From the NCBI GenBank assembly GCA_963930735.1, contig OZ005740.1:346912262-346976261 (forward strand): a DNA stretch of 64,000 nucleotides, written 5' to 3'. The translations under genes were made by a program, and so were the position numbers. Below, piece after piece: positions 11,173-21,827 of the stretch. Every line of letters starts with the position of its first letter. Position 1 is the stretch's first letter. The notes below the pieces were generated by a model. The model saw only the letters and a list, made by a program, of their open reading frames with translations, had not been told where the DNA came from and did no database searches. The stretch is from Dioctria linearis. Its lineage: Eukaryota > Arthropoda > Insecta > Diptera > Asilidae.

Positions 11173-11430
11173 TTGGTGGAAAGATTCGTTGGAGGTACCC
11201 AGAGCTTCCACATCGGAATGTCAAACGTCCCAACAACAACTGCAGCTCAACACATCAATTTTAAGGCTGTCAAGGTTTTTTTAACCTCGACAAGGGCCTC
11301 ATCTATATTGTATCGCTTAAGATTAGAACAAAAAACCCCACAAAATTTGTTAAATTTAGTTACAGCACAACGATCACCAGTCACAAATGCATTTGGGATT
11401 TCGGTGAGTACCAGAATTGTGTATCATTAA
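11173..11430 (+). other. Unidentified 85-codon open frame
   Basis: The frame opens at an ATG and includes GGTQSFHIGMSNVPTTTAAQ and then FKAVKVFLTSTRASSILYRL. It has a more protein-like composition than its surroundings, but I do not recognise a family. It could be a relic exon or a fragment of a gag-like protein. Upstream bases in the same frame do not extend it. Confidence 0.25.
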
Positions 11431-11600
11431 TACATTTATTACATTAATTGAAGAAGTGATTACATACCTATATCTATACGCCTATATAGAATTTGAATTG
11501 AATAAGGATAGGAAATTGTGTATTATTAATATTTATAACGTTAATTGAAGAAGTAATTACATACCTATATCTATACGTTTTGAATTGAATAATGATATGA
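11417..11600. repeat. Degenerate two-unit tandem repeat (~100 bp)
   Basis: The words ttaattgaagaagt and acatacctatatctatacg occur in the same order in two adjacent units (11417-11516 and 11517-11600) with small differences. The sequence is AT-rich and non-coding. Confidence 0.6.
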
Positions 11601-12200
11601 GTTTCATAGGTTTTGATACATATAGGTGGCTTTACATCGATAAGCAAGATTTTTTTCGGTGATTTCTTTTGTTTTATATACACATATATCTATACCTTCC
11701 AGTAAAATGGTGTAGTTAGTAGTTAAGCGAGTTGAAAGCAGTGCCTTACGCATGCACCCTCGGTATTAAATAATTAATCACGCGCCACTATGAAACTCTG
11801 AAGAGGGCATTGTTGTTAATGCATGTAGGTACGTTGAGCTGGGGTTGTACGCGGTCATAGGGTCAAGAGTACCCTTCGCTGAATTTAGTTACGTATTGTA
11901 TTAGGTTTTAATTGATTACTGTAAGCGTACTATAACTAAACTTGTCAGAATTCATGCATATACTAGTATAACTGATATATTATATTGATCGATGCTTTTA
12001 ACCATCTTGTATTAATCATGGTAGTTAAAATGGGAAAGACAGATTTGTATAACATGGATTAAGCTCGTTAGTGTTGCGTATCCGCGTCCATCCTCGTCGC
12101 GAATGAGGGGGCAGGTTGTTGAGCCTCGACTTCCAAGTGTAGGGCAGTGTAGACCGAAGGATGGAATAGGGACTGAGAAGCGGACGTAGTAATAGGCGGT
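11601..12200. other. No gene recognised
   Basis: Mixed-composition intergenic sequence precedes the hAT-type MITE. No open frame or repeat is supported. Confidence 0.3.
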
Positions 12201-12208
12201 GTGGTATG

Positions 12209-12559
12209 CAGGGGTGGATTTCCCTATAGGCCGAGTAGGCCCGGGCCTAGGGCGGCAGATTTAGGGGGCGGCAAAATGTTTGAATGATTTTTGATTTTTT
12301 CTTGTAGTTGTGGGTATTTCATTACATTTTTATACTTTTTCGTTTTTTTAAATAAAATAATTCGTTGGAAAGTGTTATTTTTAATTCTACTCCATTTTTT
12401 TCAAATCTACTCCGATTTATGAGGCAGCCTACTCCGCTAATTCTAGCCTGGGGTCCCTTCACTGGATATAGATCATTCAATTTTTCGTGTTTTACAGGGA
12501 GTAGGGGGGCGGCAATCTTCCATAGGCCTAGGGCGGCCAAGTGATCTAATCCGCCCCTG
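12209..12559. mobile_element. hAT-type MITE with perfect 8-bp target duplication
   Basis: The element starts CAGGGGTGGATT and ends with the inverted AATCCGCCCCTG. It is flanked by the identical 8-mer GTGGTATG at 12201-12208 and 12560-12567. An 8-bp duplication and a CAGGGG terminus are typical of hAT transposons. The subterminal sequence around aggcccgggcctagggcggc recurs inverted near the right end as cctagggcggcc. At 351 bp with no transposase it is a MITE. Identical duplications suggest a fairly recent insertion. Confidence 0.9.
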
Positions 12560-12567
12560 GTGGTATG

Positions 12568-13100
12568 GTGGTCGTGTCATACATGATCCTTCTTGTGGCT
12601 ACGGTTCTAGACAGGGTGCCTGGATCTTCCTCCCACGCCCACCCGACGAGTCCTAGCCGGAACTGATCAGGAGGTTTAGGGAGATACGGATGCCTTTTGT
12701 GTAATCATACATTTCAATTATAATATGGTGGTCTCAAAGCTGTGCTTCTGTCGCTGAACTGCGTCAGCTGGTAGATTGTCTACGCGAGCACCGTGCTTAT
12801 CAGCTGAGGGACTAATTTCCCCAAGAGACCTGGCGCCCAATACATCTGAAATGGTAGTCAGATTAACTGGAACTCAGCTGCAGTTTCCTTTCTTGTTACC
12901 TCCGAATTATGAACACGGGTGGCCGCACACGTCCAAGGTACAGCCACCCGAACTGTTACAGATTCTGGGCACATCTATTTATAAATAATCAATGGTACAG
13001 GCCAATAGGTGATTACTGAATAAAATTAAAATTTGTGGGGCTTGGTGAATCAATGTAAATAAATTTCTAACTTTAAAAATGTGTGCATTCCCGCAAAACA
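12568..13100. other. No gene recognised
   Basis: A short open frame at 12776-12988 (plus) shows no known motif. No repeats are visible. Confidence 0.25.
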
Positions 13101-13525
13101 GTTATAATTTTATGTCGTTTTCGTTTGAACATAGGTTTCCTTGGAGGCAACCCCGTTCAATCGAACGGTTTCAGATTGCACCTGAAAAAGTTCGCTTGTT
13201 TATGTAACTAACGTCAAAGTAGCTATGAACGTAATTTGTTTGCGGATAAATTTGAGGATAATATAATAATAGTAGAGTGGTCTTAATAATAATTGTTAAC
13301 TTTAAAATTAATTAAATAATATCAAATCAGAAGTAGATTTTGTTTGTGTAGGTGAACTCATAGTGTACCCGAGTAAATTTTCAGAGTGAACTGATGCATT
13401 TTCGGTTGCCACGGTCACCAGAGACAACTCATGACGTCATTTTTGCTTCAAACGAACGCTTTAACAGCACTTTGCCTCCAGAATGAAACTGATGTTCAAA
13501 CGAAAACGACATAAATCATTTAAAA
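13101..13525. mobile_element. MITE with ~50-bp inverted repeats directly upstream of the Nup98 fragment
   Basis: The left arm (13101-13150) and right arm (13472-13525) share ttatgtcgttttcgtttgaa and the word ggaggcaa in inverse orientation. The centre is AT-rich and contains the palindrome atgacgtcat at 13431-13440. The element ends 9 bp before the start codon of the Nup98-derived frame, so it has displaced whatever leader the copied sequence once had. Confidence 0.75.
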
Positions 13526-13533
13526 CAAATAAA

Positions 13534-13800
13534 ATGTTTCGAGGAGCAAAGCCATCATTTGAACAATCTTCCACAAAAACTGGCTTCAGCTTTACAATTC
13601 CTTTTGCCACTGGCGTTTGTGGAAACTCCAGCTTAGATTTTGGACAATCATCTCCCATGCCGACAGGGACAGCAGCTGTGAAGTATCAATCATCCATAGG
13701 CACGGAAACAATAATGAAAAATGGGCAGCCAAATAATGTAAATACAAGGCAACATTGCATTACTGCAATGACAGAATACGAAGCAAAATCATTAGAAGAG
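13534..13800 (+). pseudogene. Nup98: Nup98 N-terminal fragment, copy 1, 5' half
   Basis: The frame opens at ATG 13534. It continues through a degenerate FG stretch into KYQSSIGTETIMKN and NTRQHCITAMTEYEAKSLEE, which is the GLEBS motif that in nucleoporin Nup98 binds the mRNA-export factor Rae1/Gle2. At 13800 the Nup98 similarity stops abruptly and LINE sequence begins; the missing continuation (GAAGATTACTTAGCT) resumes at about 20103. The start codon, GLEBS order and part of the FG region are preserved, but the C-terminal autoproteolytic domain and Nup96 are absent. Exact joining of coding parts could mean a retrocopy, but a donor-like GTAATT at the end of copy 1 hints at a genomic duplication. 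Confidence 0.85.
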
Positions 13801-13867
13801 CACGGTTTGCGTTGGCATTTCATATGTTAACTACCTGGCAGTTTACCAGCAAAAGAGTGTAGATTGG

Positions 13868-14690
13868 GTGAGTAAGACCTGCCTTAACGTTGCCAGATGT
13901 CAATCTAGCAGCAACCTTGTGCCTCAGTTAGTCAGCGGTAAACCAGCCGTATCCTCGTCTGCTGCGCAGACGTCATTGGTAAACATCAACCGCAAGATTG
14001 ATACTCTTGTCGCAAGCTTTGATTCCATTTCATCGGAAATCAATCTGCTCAGCAAAGGCATAGACCATATTAAACTAAAATCCATCACTAAAATAGGCAA
14101 GGACATCGAAGTCCTCAAGTCCTATTCTAGGACCAGTATAAAGAAGCGCACGCTTGTTGTAAGCAACATACCTGAAGCGTGTTTCAGGAAATGCGACAAG
14201 CTTGTCCCTGACCTGTGTTCTAGTGTGAGACTCAATCCGGATTTCGCAAAGACTATCGAGAAGGCTGAGTCCTTCGGGCGTCCTCTCTCATCAATGCAAA
14301 CTAAGCCTAGGAAACCCAAAGGCTTCATCCGCTTTTAAAAGGAAGAGGATTGTGCCACTTTATTTCAGGCGTACATCAAGCAGCTTCGCACTAAGCCTAT
14401 TACACTGAATTCTATTATTGCGGAGACTTCAGATATTCGAGTTTTCATTAATGTGGACCTGGACACGGATGAAGTGGGACTTCTTCACCTCGCTCTGAAA
14501 CTGAAAAGAGAGAAAGTAGTCCTACGTGTATCCACCAAGCACAGGAAGACATATATCTGCAGGCGGTCCCCTATTATTACCACAGATCTCATATTTGCAC
14601 GCTTTACATCAGTCCTTGGGCAACAGCTGCTCACATTAGTCTCTGAAACCAACTCGTCAGTAAATAAACTTTCCGATGCTACCAGCACGT
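13868..14690 (+). pseudogene. LINE ORF1 (coiled-coil/RNA-binding type)
   Basis: The open segment 13868-14338 encodes a Ser/Asn-rich lead-in, a heptad-like stretch (INRKIDTLVASFDSISSEIN) and then TLVVSNIPEACF, resembling the coiled-coil plus RRM-like organisation of LINE ORF1 proteins. A frame change near 14338 carries the C-terminal portion on to about 14690. ORF1 proteins coat the element RNA. Confidence 0.55.
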
Positions 14691-14699
14691 GAAGCACTC

Positions 14700-15445
14700 T
14701 CCAATTTTCTTCCCCCCAATAAGCTCAATGTCATCTTCCTTAACGCTATAGATCAACCCTCAAGAACCTCGCCGAAATATGGCACATTGCTCGGCTGGGC
14801 AGGGCACGCGCCCTCCTTGTCTGTGAAACTTGGACTAAGCAGTTTCACACTGCTAAAATGCTTGAAATTCCAGGTTACAGATTGCACAGACTTGATCGCA
14901 CAGAAAACAGAGGTGGTGGCACTGCCATTTATCTGGCTAACTCGCTGCTATCTGGAGTTGTTTTTCAGGAAATCAGCAATAGCTGGGAAATGCTGGCTGT
15001 CAAAACATGCAGTGCTGACAGCTTAAATGACCCTATTGTCGTGATGGTGCTATACAGACGTGTGGCCTCCTTCACTGATCATGATATATCCAGTCTGGGT
15101 AATGCCCTGAGCTTTATTGCCAGTCAATTCTCCAGGTTGATCATTGCAGGAGACCTTAATATCGATATTAATGTTTCGTCTCATCTCTGCAGCTGTCTAA
15201 TGGAACTCCATGATGAGTTGGCACTCGACCTGGCTAATCATTCTCCAACACGCCGTGGTACTTCCTCCGCCACCACACTCGATCTCATTATTACATCTCC
15301 TCTTTCCATTCCATTATGTCCTGTTGTCTCAGACCACGACATTCTTTTTGGTACCTTCAACTTTCCAGCCCCCCCCCCGTGCAAAGCTCACATACCGGAA
15401 CCTTTCAGCTATTCAGGCAGACGCACTACAGGCGGATCTTGGTAA
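14700..15445 (+). pseudogene. LINE apurinic-type endonuclease
   Basis: The first part (14700-14860) is in one frame and the rest (14858-15445) in another. Landmarks are RTENRGGGTAIYL, VMVLYRR, LIIAGDLNIDI (GDxN box), TTLDLIITSPL and SDHDILFG (SDH box), so the catalytic aspartate/histidine motifs are visible. A run of ten C residues at 15370-15379 causes another frame slip just before the inter-domain region. Confidence 0.75.
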
Positions 15446-15913
15446 TAGGGACTGGTCGTTCGTCTACAATGCAGCGGATCCAGATGATGCAGCACAGCAA
15501 TTCATGTGTACAATCAAGTCTGTTTTTCATAATAATGTCCCCCTCAAAACTACTCGAACCTGGAGCGCTAGTGACAAGATACTCAGTAGACCTGATGTGT
15601 CGTTGTTGTGTCAGGTTCGAGACATTGAATATACTCATTGGAAGAGGTGCAAGAATTCCGATAATCTCAAAGATTTTAGACTCGCTCGTACGGCGCGTGA
15701 TCACCTTATCCGGAAACTAATCAGGGAGAACACCTTGAATAAATTTAGGAATGGTGTTGACTGGCGTAAGGTTCGAAATCTGGGGTTAGGATCTAAAACT
15801 AGATCTCAGACTAATGTCGACCCTGAAGATTTTGCTAATCACCTCTGCCCGGCGCAGTCTACGGCTCCACCTTCAGTTCCTCTGGCCCTCGCCAACTACA
15901 GCCTTAACCCACT

Positions 15914-18100
15914 GTTTTTTTTTTATATTACTAAGCCAAGCTCAGGGGATACCCTATGATGCAAAGCGCAGCATGGCAGGAAGGAGATAAGGAAAGGATT
16001 ACGGGATATTAGGAGAGTGGCGGAGGTGCCGATGTATATCGCCCTTAAACTTCCGCAGATTGTATGCCGGGGGAAAAACAAAAGATGGTAAGCTGTTCCA
16101 CATTCGCACTCTTCGGGATAAAAAAGCATCACGGAATTTTACTGTATCATTCTGGAATCATTCTACAAGGGATTAGACTAGATATTTCATCAGAACATTG
16201 ACCATGCATATAGCGATAAAGGAGCGAAAGGCATCCAACATTGCGGCGGTGCTCGAGTGAGTCGATATGACAAGTTATTGCCAAATCGCCAATGAGCTTG
16301 AAGGCTCTCTTTTGGACAATATCCAATGAAGCTAAGGCTGTGCGACCAGCCCCGGCCTATATATGGGAATTGTATTCCATTCTAGGTCTAATGTAGGACT
16401 TGTAGAGGAGCGCTAGATTTGACGGGCTGAAATATTTCTTACATCTTTTCAGAAATCCAAGACATTTCGATGCTTCTTTGGCAACAGAGAAGATGTGATC
16501 TGTCCAGTTTAACTTACTGGAAATATTGACGGTGAATCAGAAATTAATGCTCCATCAAAAGAAACGGGTGTGATTAAGTTATGATCTTGTTTTAAAGAGA
16601 TAAGACAGCTTTGGGTCTTTGATGCATTGAATTCGATGCGATTCGCTTTGCCCCAAGCGAGGATATTGTTATGATCTTTATTCAATGATCTAGTCATGCA
16701 ATCTCGTTTAACACATGCGGCATTCCCCCTGGATTCACCAAGAGTGTCAAAGGAGTAAGCGAAATCAAGAGTACTGTCAGCTGCGAAACTATGTATGGGA
16801 TTGAAAGTAAGGGAAAGCAGAAAATTAAATGATAAAAATTAAAAAGAGAGTGGGAGAGATAACAGAGCCTTGAGGTACACCGGCATTTATGGGATGCGGT
16901 TCAGATGTAACGCCATCTAATACAACACATATTTGGCGACTAGATAGGAAACTTTCAATCCATAATAGAAGAGGAGGGGAGAGACCAAGTGCTTTGAGTT
17001 TGGCTAAAAGGGCTGGATGCCAGCGTCTATCAAAGGCTTTTGAAATATCTAGGGCAACGATTTTAGACTCACCAAAATTGTGAAGACTACGGTTCCAACG
17101 TTCCGTAAGAAAGGTCAGCAAGTCTCCAGATGAGCGTCCAGCTCGGAAGCCATATTGGCGATCGTTGATGAGATGGTTAGTTTCTAGATACTTCATTAAT
17201 TTTGAGTTAATCATAGATTCAAAAACCTTTGAAAGAATCGAAGTGATCGCAATTGGTCGATAATTTGAGGGATCGGTACCCTCTCCTTACTTGGGAATAG
17301 GCTGAAGGTGACCTAGTTTCCAAGCAGTTGGAAATTTTCCTGTCGAATAAGACAAGTAGAATAGTTTGCGCAGAGGTTTAGCCAAGGATGAGGCACAGCT
17401 TTTAATTAACAGGGGCGAAAAACCATCAGGACCTGCGGCTTTGGAGACGTTGATCCCCTTAAGAACCCTGAACACATCCCTCGTACGAACGTGTATTGGC
17501 TCTTGTACAAATGCACACGGGCGATGTAAAACAGGTGTTTGTGAAGTGGGTGGAAGACAGGAATTTGAAGCGAATCTAGCAGCTAAAATATTAGCTTTAT
17601 CCAGGGAGTCAACAATCACTTCTCCATTATTAAGTACTGAAGGTATAGAGGAACTGGTGAAATTGTTCCTGATGGTTTTGACCAGGGACCAGAAACCTTT
17701 GCGGCTTGCCAAGATTCTTTGTCTTATATTCTGATCAAAAAGAAATTTTCTCTCTGGATAATGGACTTGCAGGTGGTCCGTGTAGTCTTGTAGACTTGTT
17801 TCATTTCAGGACATGGATGCAATTGATAGGCGCGAAAAGCAGATTCTTTCGCTTTTATAGCTTGTTTGCACTTATCGATAAACCAGGAGCGATCATGCTG
17901 TTGTTGAGATCTGCTGTAAGAATACATTATGCATGCCAAGATTTAGTATGTTACTAAATTCTAATGTGCATTCATCAACATCCCTCGAAGCAAAACAGAC
18001 CGACCAATCAATTTCTCTAAGATACTTATTGAGACTTTCCCAATCAGCATTCTTATAGAGCCAAAGAAGCCTACTTGTAGGTGGAGAAGTAGGGCGGCAC
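15914..18100 (-). mobile_element. Jockey-type LINE, 5'-truncated, copy 1 of family B
   Basis: The element reads from about 18100 (5') to an oligo-T at 15916-15924, which is its poly(A) tail on the minus strand. It encodes the RT palm with LDISKAFDRRWHP and INAGVPQGSVISPTLF (16825-17214) and the fingers region (17287-17712, including KAAGPDGFSPLLIKS), plus inter-domain sequence 17724-18100. The YADD-equivalent (FADD) region and C-terminal domain follow toward 15930. It is inserted antisense in the surrounding LINE. The same family recurs at 50166-51182. Confidence 0.82.
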
Positions 18101-18104
18101 AGGT

Positions 18105-19695
18105 TTGAGGTGGTCCCATGTCACCAGTACTTCTAGCCAATCTCCAATGGACAGCCCCTATCCTCCGGCTGATGGATTTTCCTTCCGCAGTTTCAGTGAG
18201 GCTGAGGTACTGGAGGCTTTCCAACGCATTAAATCTAACGCTGTGGGACATGATGGGATCGCAATTAAATTCCTTAGAATCATTCTCCCTTTCATTTTAC
18301 CATTAGTTGCGCATCTTTTTAACCGATCACCTGCTCCCTCTTCCCCAAAGCTGGAAAACCGGCATCATCTCTCCAATTCCCAAAGTCACATCTCCTAAAT
18401 GTTCTGGTGACTGGCGTCCCATCTCCATCCTCCCCTCCATCACGAAAGTCTTCGAAGTCCTTATCTCAGATCAGATCGGCGAACACATTGAAGATAGTCG
18501 ACTGCTGTCAATATTTCAGTCCGGCTTTAGACATTGGCACTCCACTACCACCGCCCTTGTTAAAGTAACATCTGACATCCGCAAACTATGTGATGAAGGC
18601 AAGCACGTAGTGCATGTGCTGTTGGACCTCAGTAGAGCGTTCGACTCCGTTCCTCACAATTTACTCATTGCCAAACTTGTGAACACTTTTGGTTTTGGGT
18701 CCGCTGCTGGTAGGCTCATTTACAGCTATCTGACTTGCAGGACACTAATCGTTAATAGTGATGACCCATTCTCAACGACCAGGGTATTATCTCTGGTGTT
18801 CCGCAGGGGGCAGTTCTAGCTCCACTCCTGTTCACTATATATATTAATGATGTTGCGGAAGTGCTAGGTGGTCATAAATTCCATCTCTATGCGGATGATT
18901 TGAAAATCTATGGTGCGGCCAGTGTTGATGAGTTTCCGTCTCTGATTGAGGCGCTCAATGCAACGCTCGGCAACATCTCAGACTGGTGTCAGTCTAGTGG
19001 TCTGACCCTCAACCCTGCAAAAACGCAAGCAATTAGATACAACATTCGCGATAATCCCTCCAGCACTAATGGCTTGCTTCCTAATCTGCTTATTCAAAAT
19101 CTGATCATCCCTCTCTCCGACAGACACGTTAAAAACCTTGGTCTTCTTATGGATCCCCATCTTACATGGCGACCACAGATCAGTAGAGCTTGCTCTCGGA
19201 TCTACTTTGGACTCCGCTCTCTATACGCGGTGTCACATCATCTTGATCAGTCCATAAGACAATCCCTGATTATGTCACTTATCATGCCGCATTTCTATTA
19301 TGCAGATGTTGCATGCCGCGGAAATTGCAAAATTAAATAGGGCGCTGAAAGCATGCGTAAGGTACATCTTTCGTCTTAGACGGCACTCCCATATCTCCGC
19401 TCTGATCTAGCTGTTCATGCCTGAACCCTTGGCTAAGCTCTTGGAACTTAGAGTGTTATGCATCATACACAAAGCTAGATGTTGCTCACTACCTGTTTAC
19501 ATAAACCAATCGCTCACATGGAGCAACCTGAATGATCTCAGAATTATTCTGTATAGAACTCGCACTCGATTTGGGTCCAAAGACGTCTTTGGTCAGGGAG
19601 CCATCCTCTGGAACTCCCTCCCTGAACCTGTCAGAAGATCTGGTACCTACAGGGAATTTAAGGAGCTCGCATTATGTCACCTAATGTCTGATTAA
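18105..19695 (+). pseudogene. LINE reverse transcriptase and C-terminal region
   Basis: The reverse transcriptase resumes after the family B insertion: FQRIKSNAVGHDGIAIKFL, WRPISILPSITKVFEVLI, HVLLDLSRAFDSVPHNLL, then after a frameshift near 18800 FHLYADDLKIYG with the catalytic Asp pair. The C-terminal part (18980-19695) includes FGQGAILWNSLPEPVR, typical of the end of CR1/Jockey ORF2. The frame breaks at 18390, 18800 and 19340 are enough to inactivate it. Confidence 0.8.
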
Positions 19696-20098
19696 ATACA
19701 AAAAAAAAGGATTATGAGTTGATGAGTTGTATTTATTTTTTGTTATTCTTTATTCTTTATTTAATCTTTTACCTTTAAGTAGAGTTATTATTACCAGCTG
19801 TTACTTTACTTTACTTTACTTTCACATTTTTATTTGTATTTGTAAATGGTGATTGCCATTCTATTTCTATGGTTGAGTGCTTAGTCCTGTCCATTGTGTG
19901 ACTATATTAATGTAAATAATGCAAATGATTTCTACCGCAATTAGTCTGTTCATTGCTCCTTTTTTATTTTGCTAAACGGCTTTGTATTTTTTCTATTATG
20001 CCAACTAGCTATTAATTACTCGATGTACCTAACGTTGTAACGTAGCCTAAGCTGAGGTTCTTTAATAAATGATTTTTCTATTTTATTCTATATTATTC

Positions 20099-20760
20099 GA
20101 ATAGAAGATTACTTAGCTAATCGAAAGGGGCTGCAGTAAGGTACAGCACCACCATTTGGCCAGGTACATCAGGTTGCTAGGGGGGTTTATTTGGAACCAC
20201 TGGATGTGAACAATCTATTGGATTATTTGGTCAACAATCAGAAAATAAAAGTATGTTTAGTACAACAAATACTATAGAAAGAACGAAATTTGGAAGTGGA
20301 AAATCAGCATTTGGTGCAACAAATCAAGCATCTACAGGATTCTTTTCTAAGCCCTTTTCGATTCCTGCCACTTCTACTATAGGCCTCAATTTTGGTAGTA
20401 CAAATAATACAATCAATCCATCCGGTGCTAAAACTTTTGGACAAATGGGATCAACGGGTGTATTTGGATCTACAGCACAACTTGCAGCTCCAGAGTTCGG
20501 ACAAATACGGCCCAGATTTTCCGATTTCGGCAACACTAGTAAACAAACAGCTCCTTTTAGGAACACATTTACGGATAACAAGAACACTTGGTTTGAGTTC
20601 TGCAGCGAATACTGGGCTCGTAGGGTTTGGAACAAATACTAATACAAGTGCGTCTGGGGTAGGGTTTTTCAGATTTAAGCCGGCAACAAGATTTGGAGGA
20701 AATGCAAGTAATTTTTGGGATATTATTTTTAAAAAACATTACTTTTTATGTAGCGTGTAG
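20099..20760 (+). pseudogene. Nup98: Nup98 fragment, copy 1, 3' half (FG repeats)
   Basis: After the LINE the Nup98 similarity resumes in DYLANRKG-equivalent sequence, with an in-frame TAA near 20135 and a one-base loss near 20180. FG-type repeats follow (SIGLFGQQSENKS, GVFGSTAQLAAPEFGQ, SDFGNTSKQ). A two-base deletion near 20590, compared with copy 2, shifts the frame. Similarity ends at about 20705, where a donor-like GTAATT occurs. FG repeats line the pore channel in the real protein; here they cannot be made as one chain. Confidence 0.85.
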
Positions 20761-20796
20761 AGTTTAGTGCCACTGCAGCACGGCAGGCATAACCAA

Positions 20797-21807
20797 ACAC
20801 TTCTTTAATCGAACAAGCAGCAACAGGTTTTGGGGGCTTCGGCCAGAATATCACCACTACTGTTTGTGGAAACTCTAGCTTAGATTTTGGACAAGCATAT
20901 TCCTTGCCGACAGGGACCACAGCTGTAAAGTATCAACCATACATAGGCACGGACACAATAATGAAAAATAGACAACCAAAAAATGTAAATACAAGGCAAC
21001 ATTGCATTACTGCAATGACAGAATACGAAGCAAAATCATTAGAAGAGCTTAGAATGGAAGATTACTTAGCTAATCGGAAGGGGCTGCTGTCAGGTACACC
21101 ACCACCATTTGGCCAGGCACAACAGGTTGCTAGTGGGGGTTTATTTGGAACCACTGGATGGGCACAATCTATTGGATTATTTGGTCAACAACCAGAAAAT
21201 AAAAGTATTCTTAGTACAACAAATACTATAGAAAGAACGGAATTTGGAAGTGGAAAATCAGCATTTGGTGCAACAAATCAAGTATCTTCAGGATTCTTTT
21301 CTAAGCCCTTTTCGATTCCTGCCACTTCTACTACAGGCTTCAATTTTGTTAGTACAAATAATGCAATCAATCCATCTGGTGCTAAAACTTTTGGAAAAAC
21401 GGGATCAACGGGCATATTTGGATCTACAGCACAACTTACAACTTCAGAGTTCGGACAAACGCAGCCCAGATTTTCCGATTTCGGCAACACTAGTAAACAA
21501 ACAGCTCTTTTTACGAACACATTTACAGACAACAAGAACACTTTTGGTTTGTCTTCTGCAGCGAATACTGGGCTCGTAGGGCTTGGAACAAATACTAATA
21601 CAAGTGCAGAAAAGCTCATAAGGAACTTCACTAAAATGGAGGGCTTTGATACTAAGGTGGAATATCACCAAAAGCTCAACTCTTCTAAGGGGATAGCGTT
21701 TGCACCAAACCTCAAGTTCCTGACGGAACAGGAGATCGTCGAAGTGAAAAAACTGCCCCGACAAAAGGACGACAAAAGAACCCCCTCCGGAGGGAGAACT
21801 TCAAATT
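20797..21807 (+). pseudogene. Nup98: Nup98 fragment copy 2 running open into a LINE ORF1 piece
   Basis: This second head-to-tail copy begins in GFGGFGQNITTT and continues through the GLEBS motif (KYQPYIGTDTIMKN, NTRQHCITAMTEYEAKSLEE), LRMEDYLANRKG and the FG repeats. It stays open for more than 330 codons; the first ATG is at about 20961. At 21607 it departs from copy 1 and continues in frame as KLIRNFTKMEGFDTKVEYHQ, which resembles ORF1 of Jockey/R1-type LINEs, up to the stop at 21807. The frame lacks a promoter or leader that I can recognise. It may be a chance survival of an open frame or an expressed chimera. Confidence 0.75.
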
Positions 21808-21827
21808 AAGTTCGACCGCACCAGCAA

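Larger units (their letters stand above)
13801..20098 (+). mobile_element. CR1/Jockey-type LINE inserted in Nup98 copy 1 (itself interrupted)
   Basis: The plus-strand order is ORF1 (13868-14690), endonuclease (14700-15445), inter-domain region (to about 15913), a foreign minus-strand LINE (15914-18100), reverse transcriptase (18105-18920), C-terminal region (18861-19695) and a 3' untranslated end with a (TTTAC)n run at 19802-19823. Both ends abut Nup98 sequence: left ...ttagaagag, right gaagattacttagct.... About 3-5 bp of Nup98 appear lost and no target duplication is evident. Frameshifts in most domains show it is dead. Confidence 0.8.

Noticed and set aside
19802..19823. (TTTAC)n run as a CRISPR or telomere-like array
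   Set aside because: Only about four short units in a LINE 3' region; a simple microsatellite.
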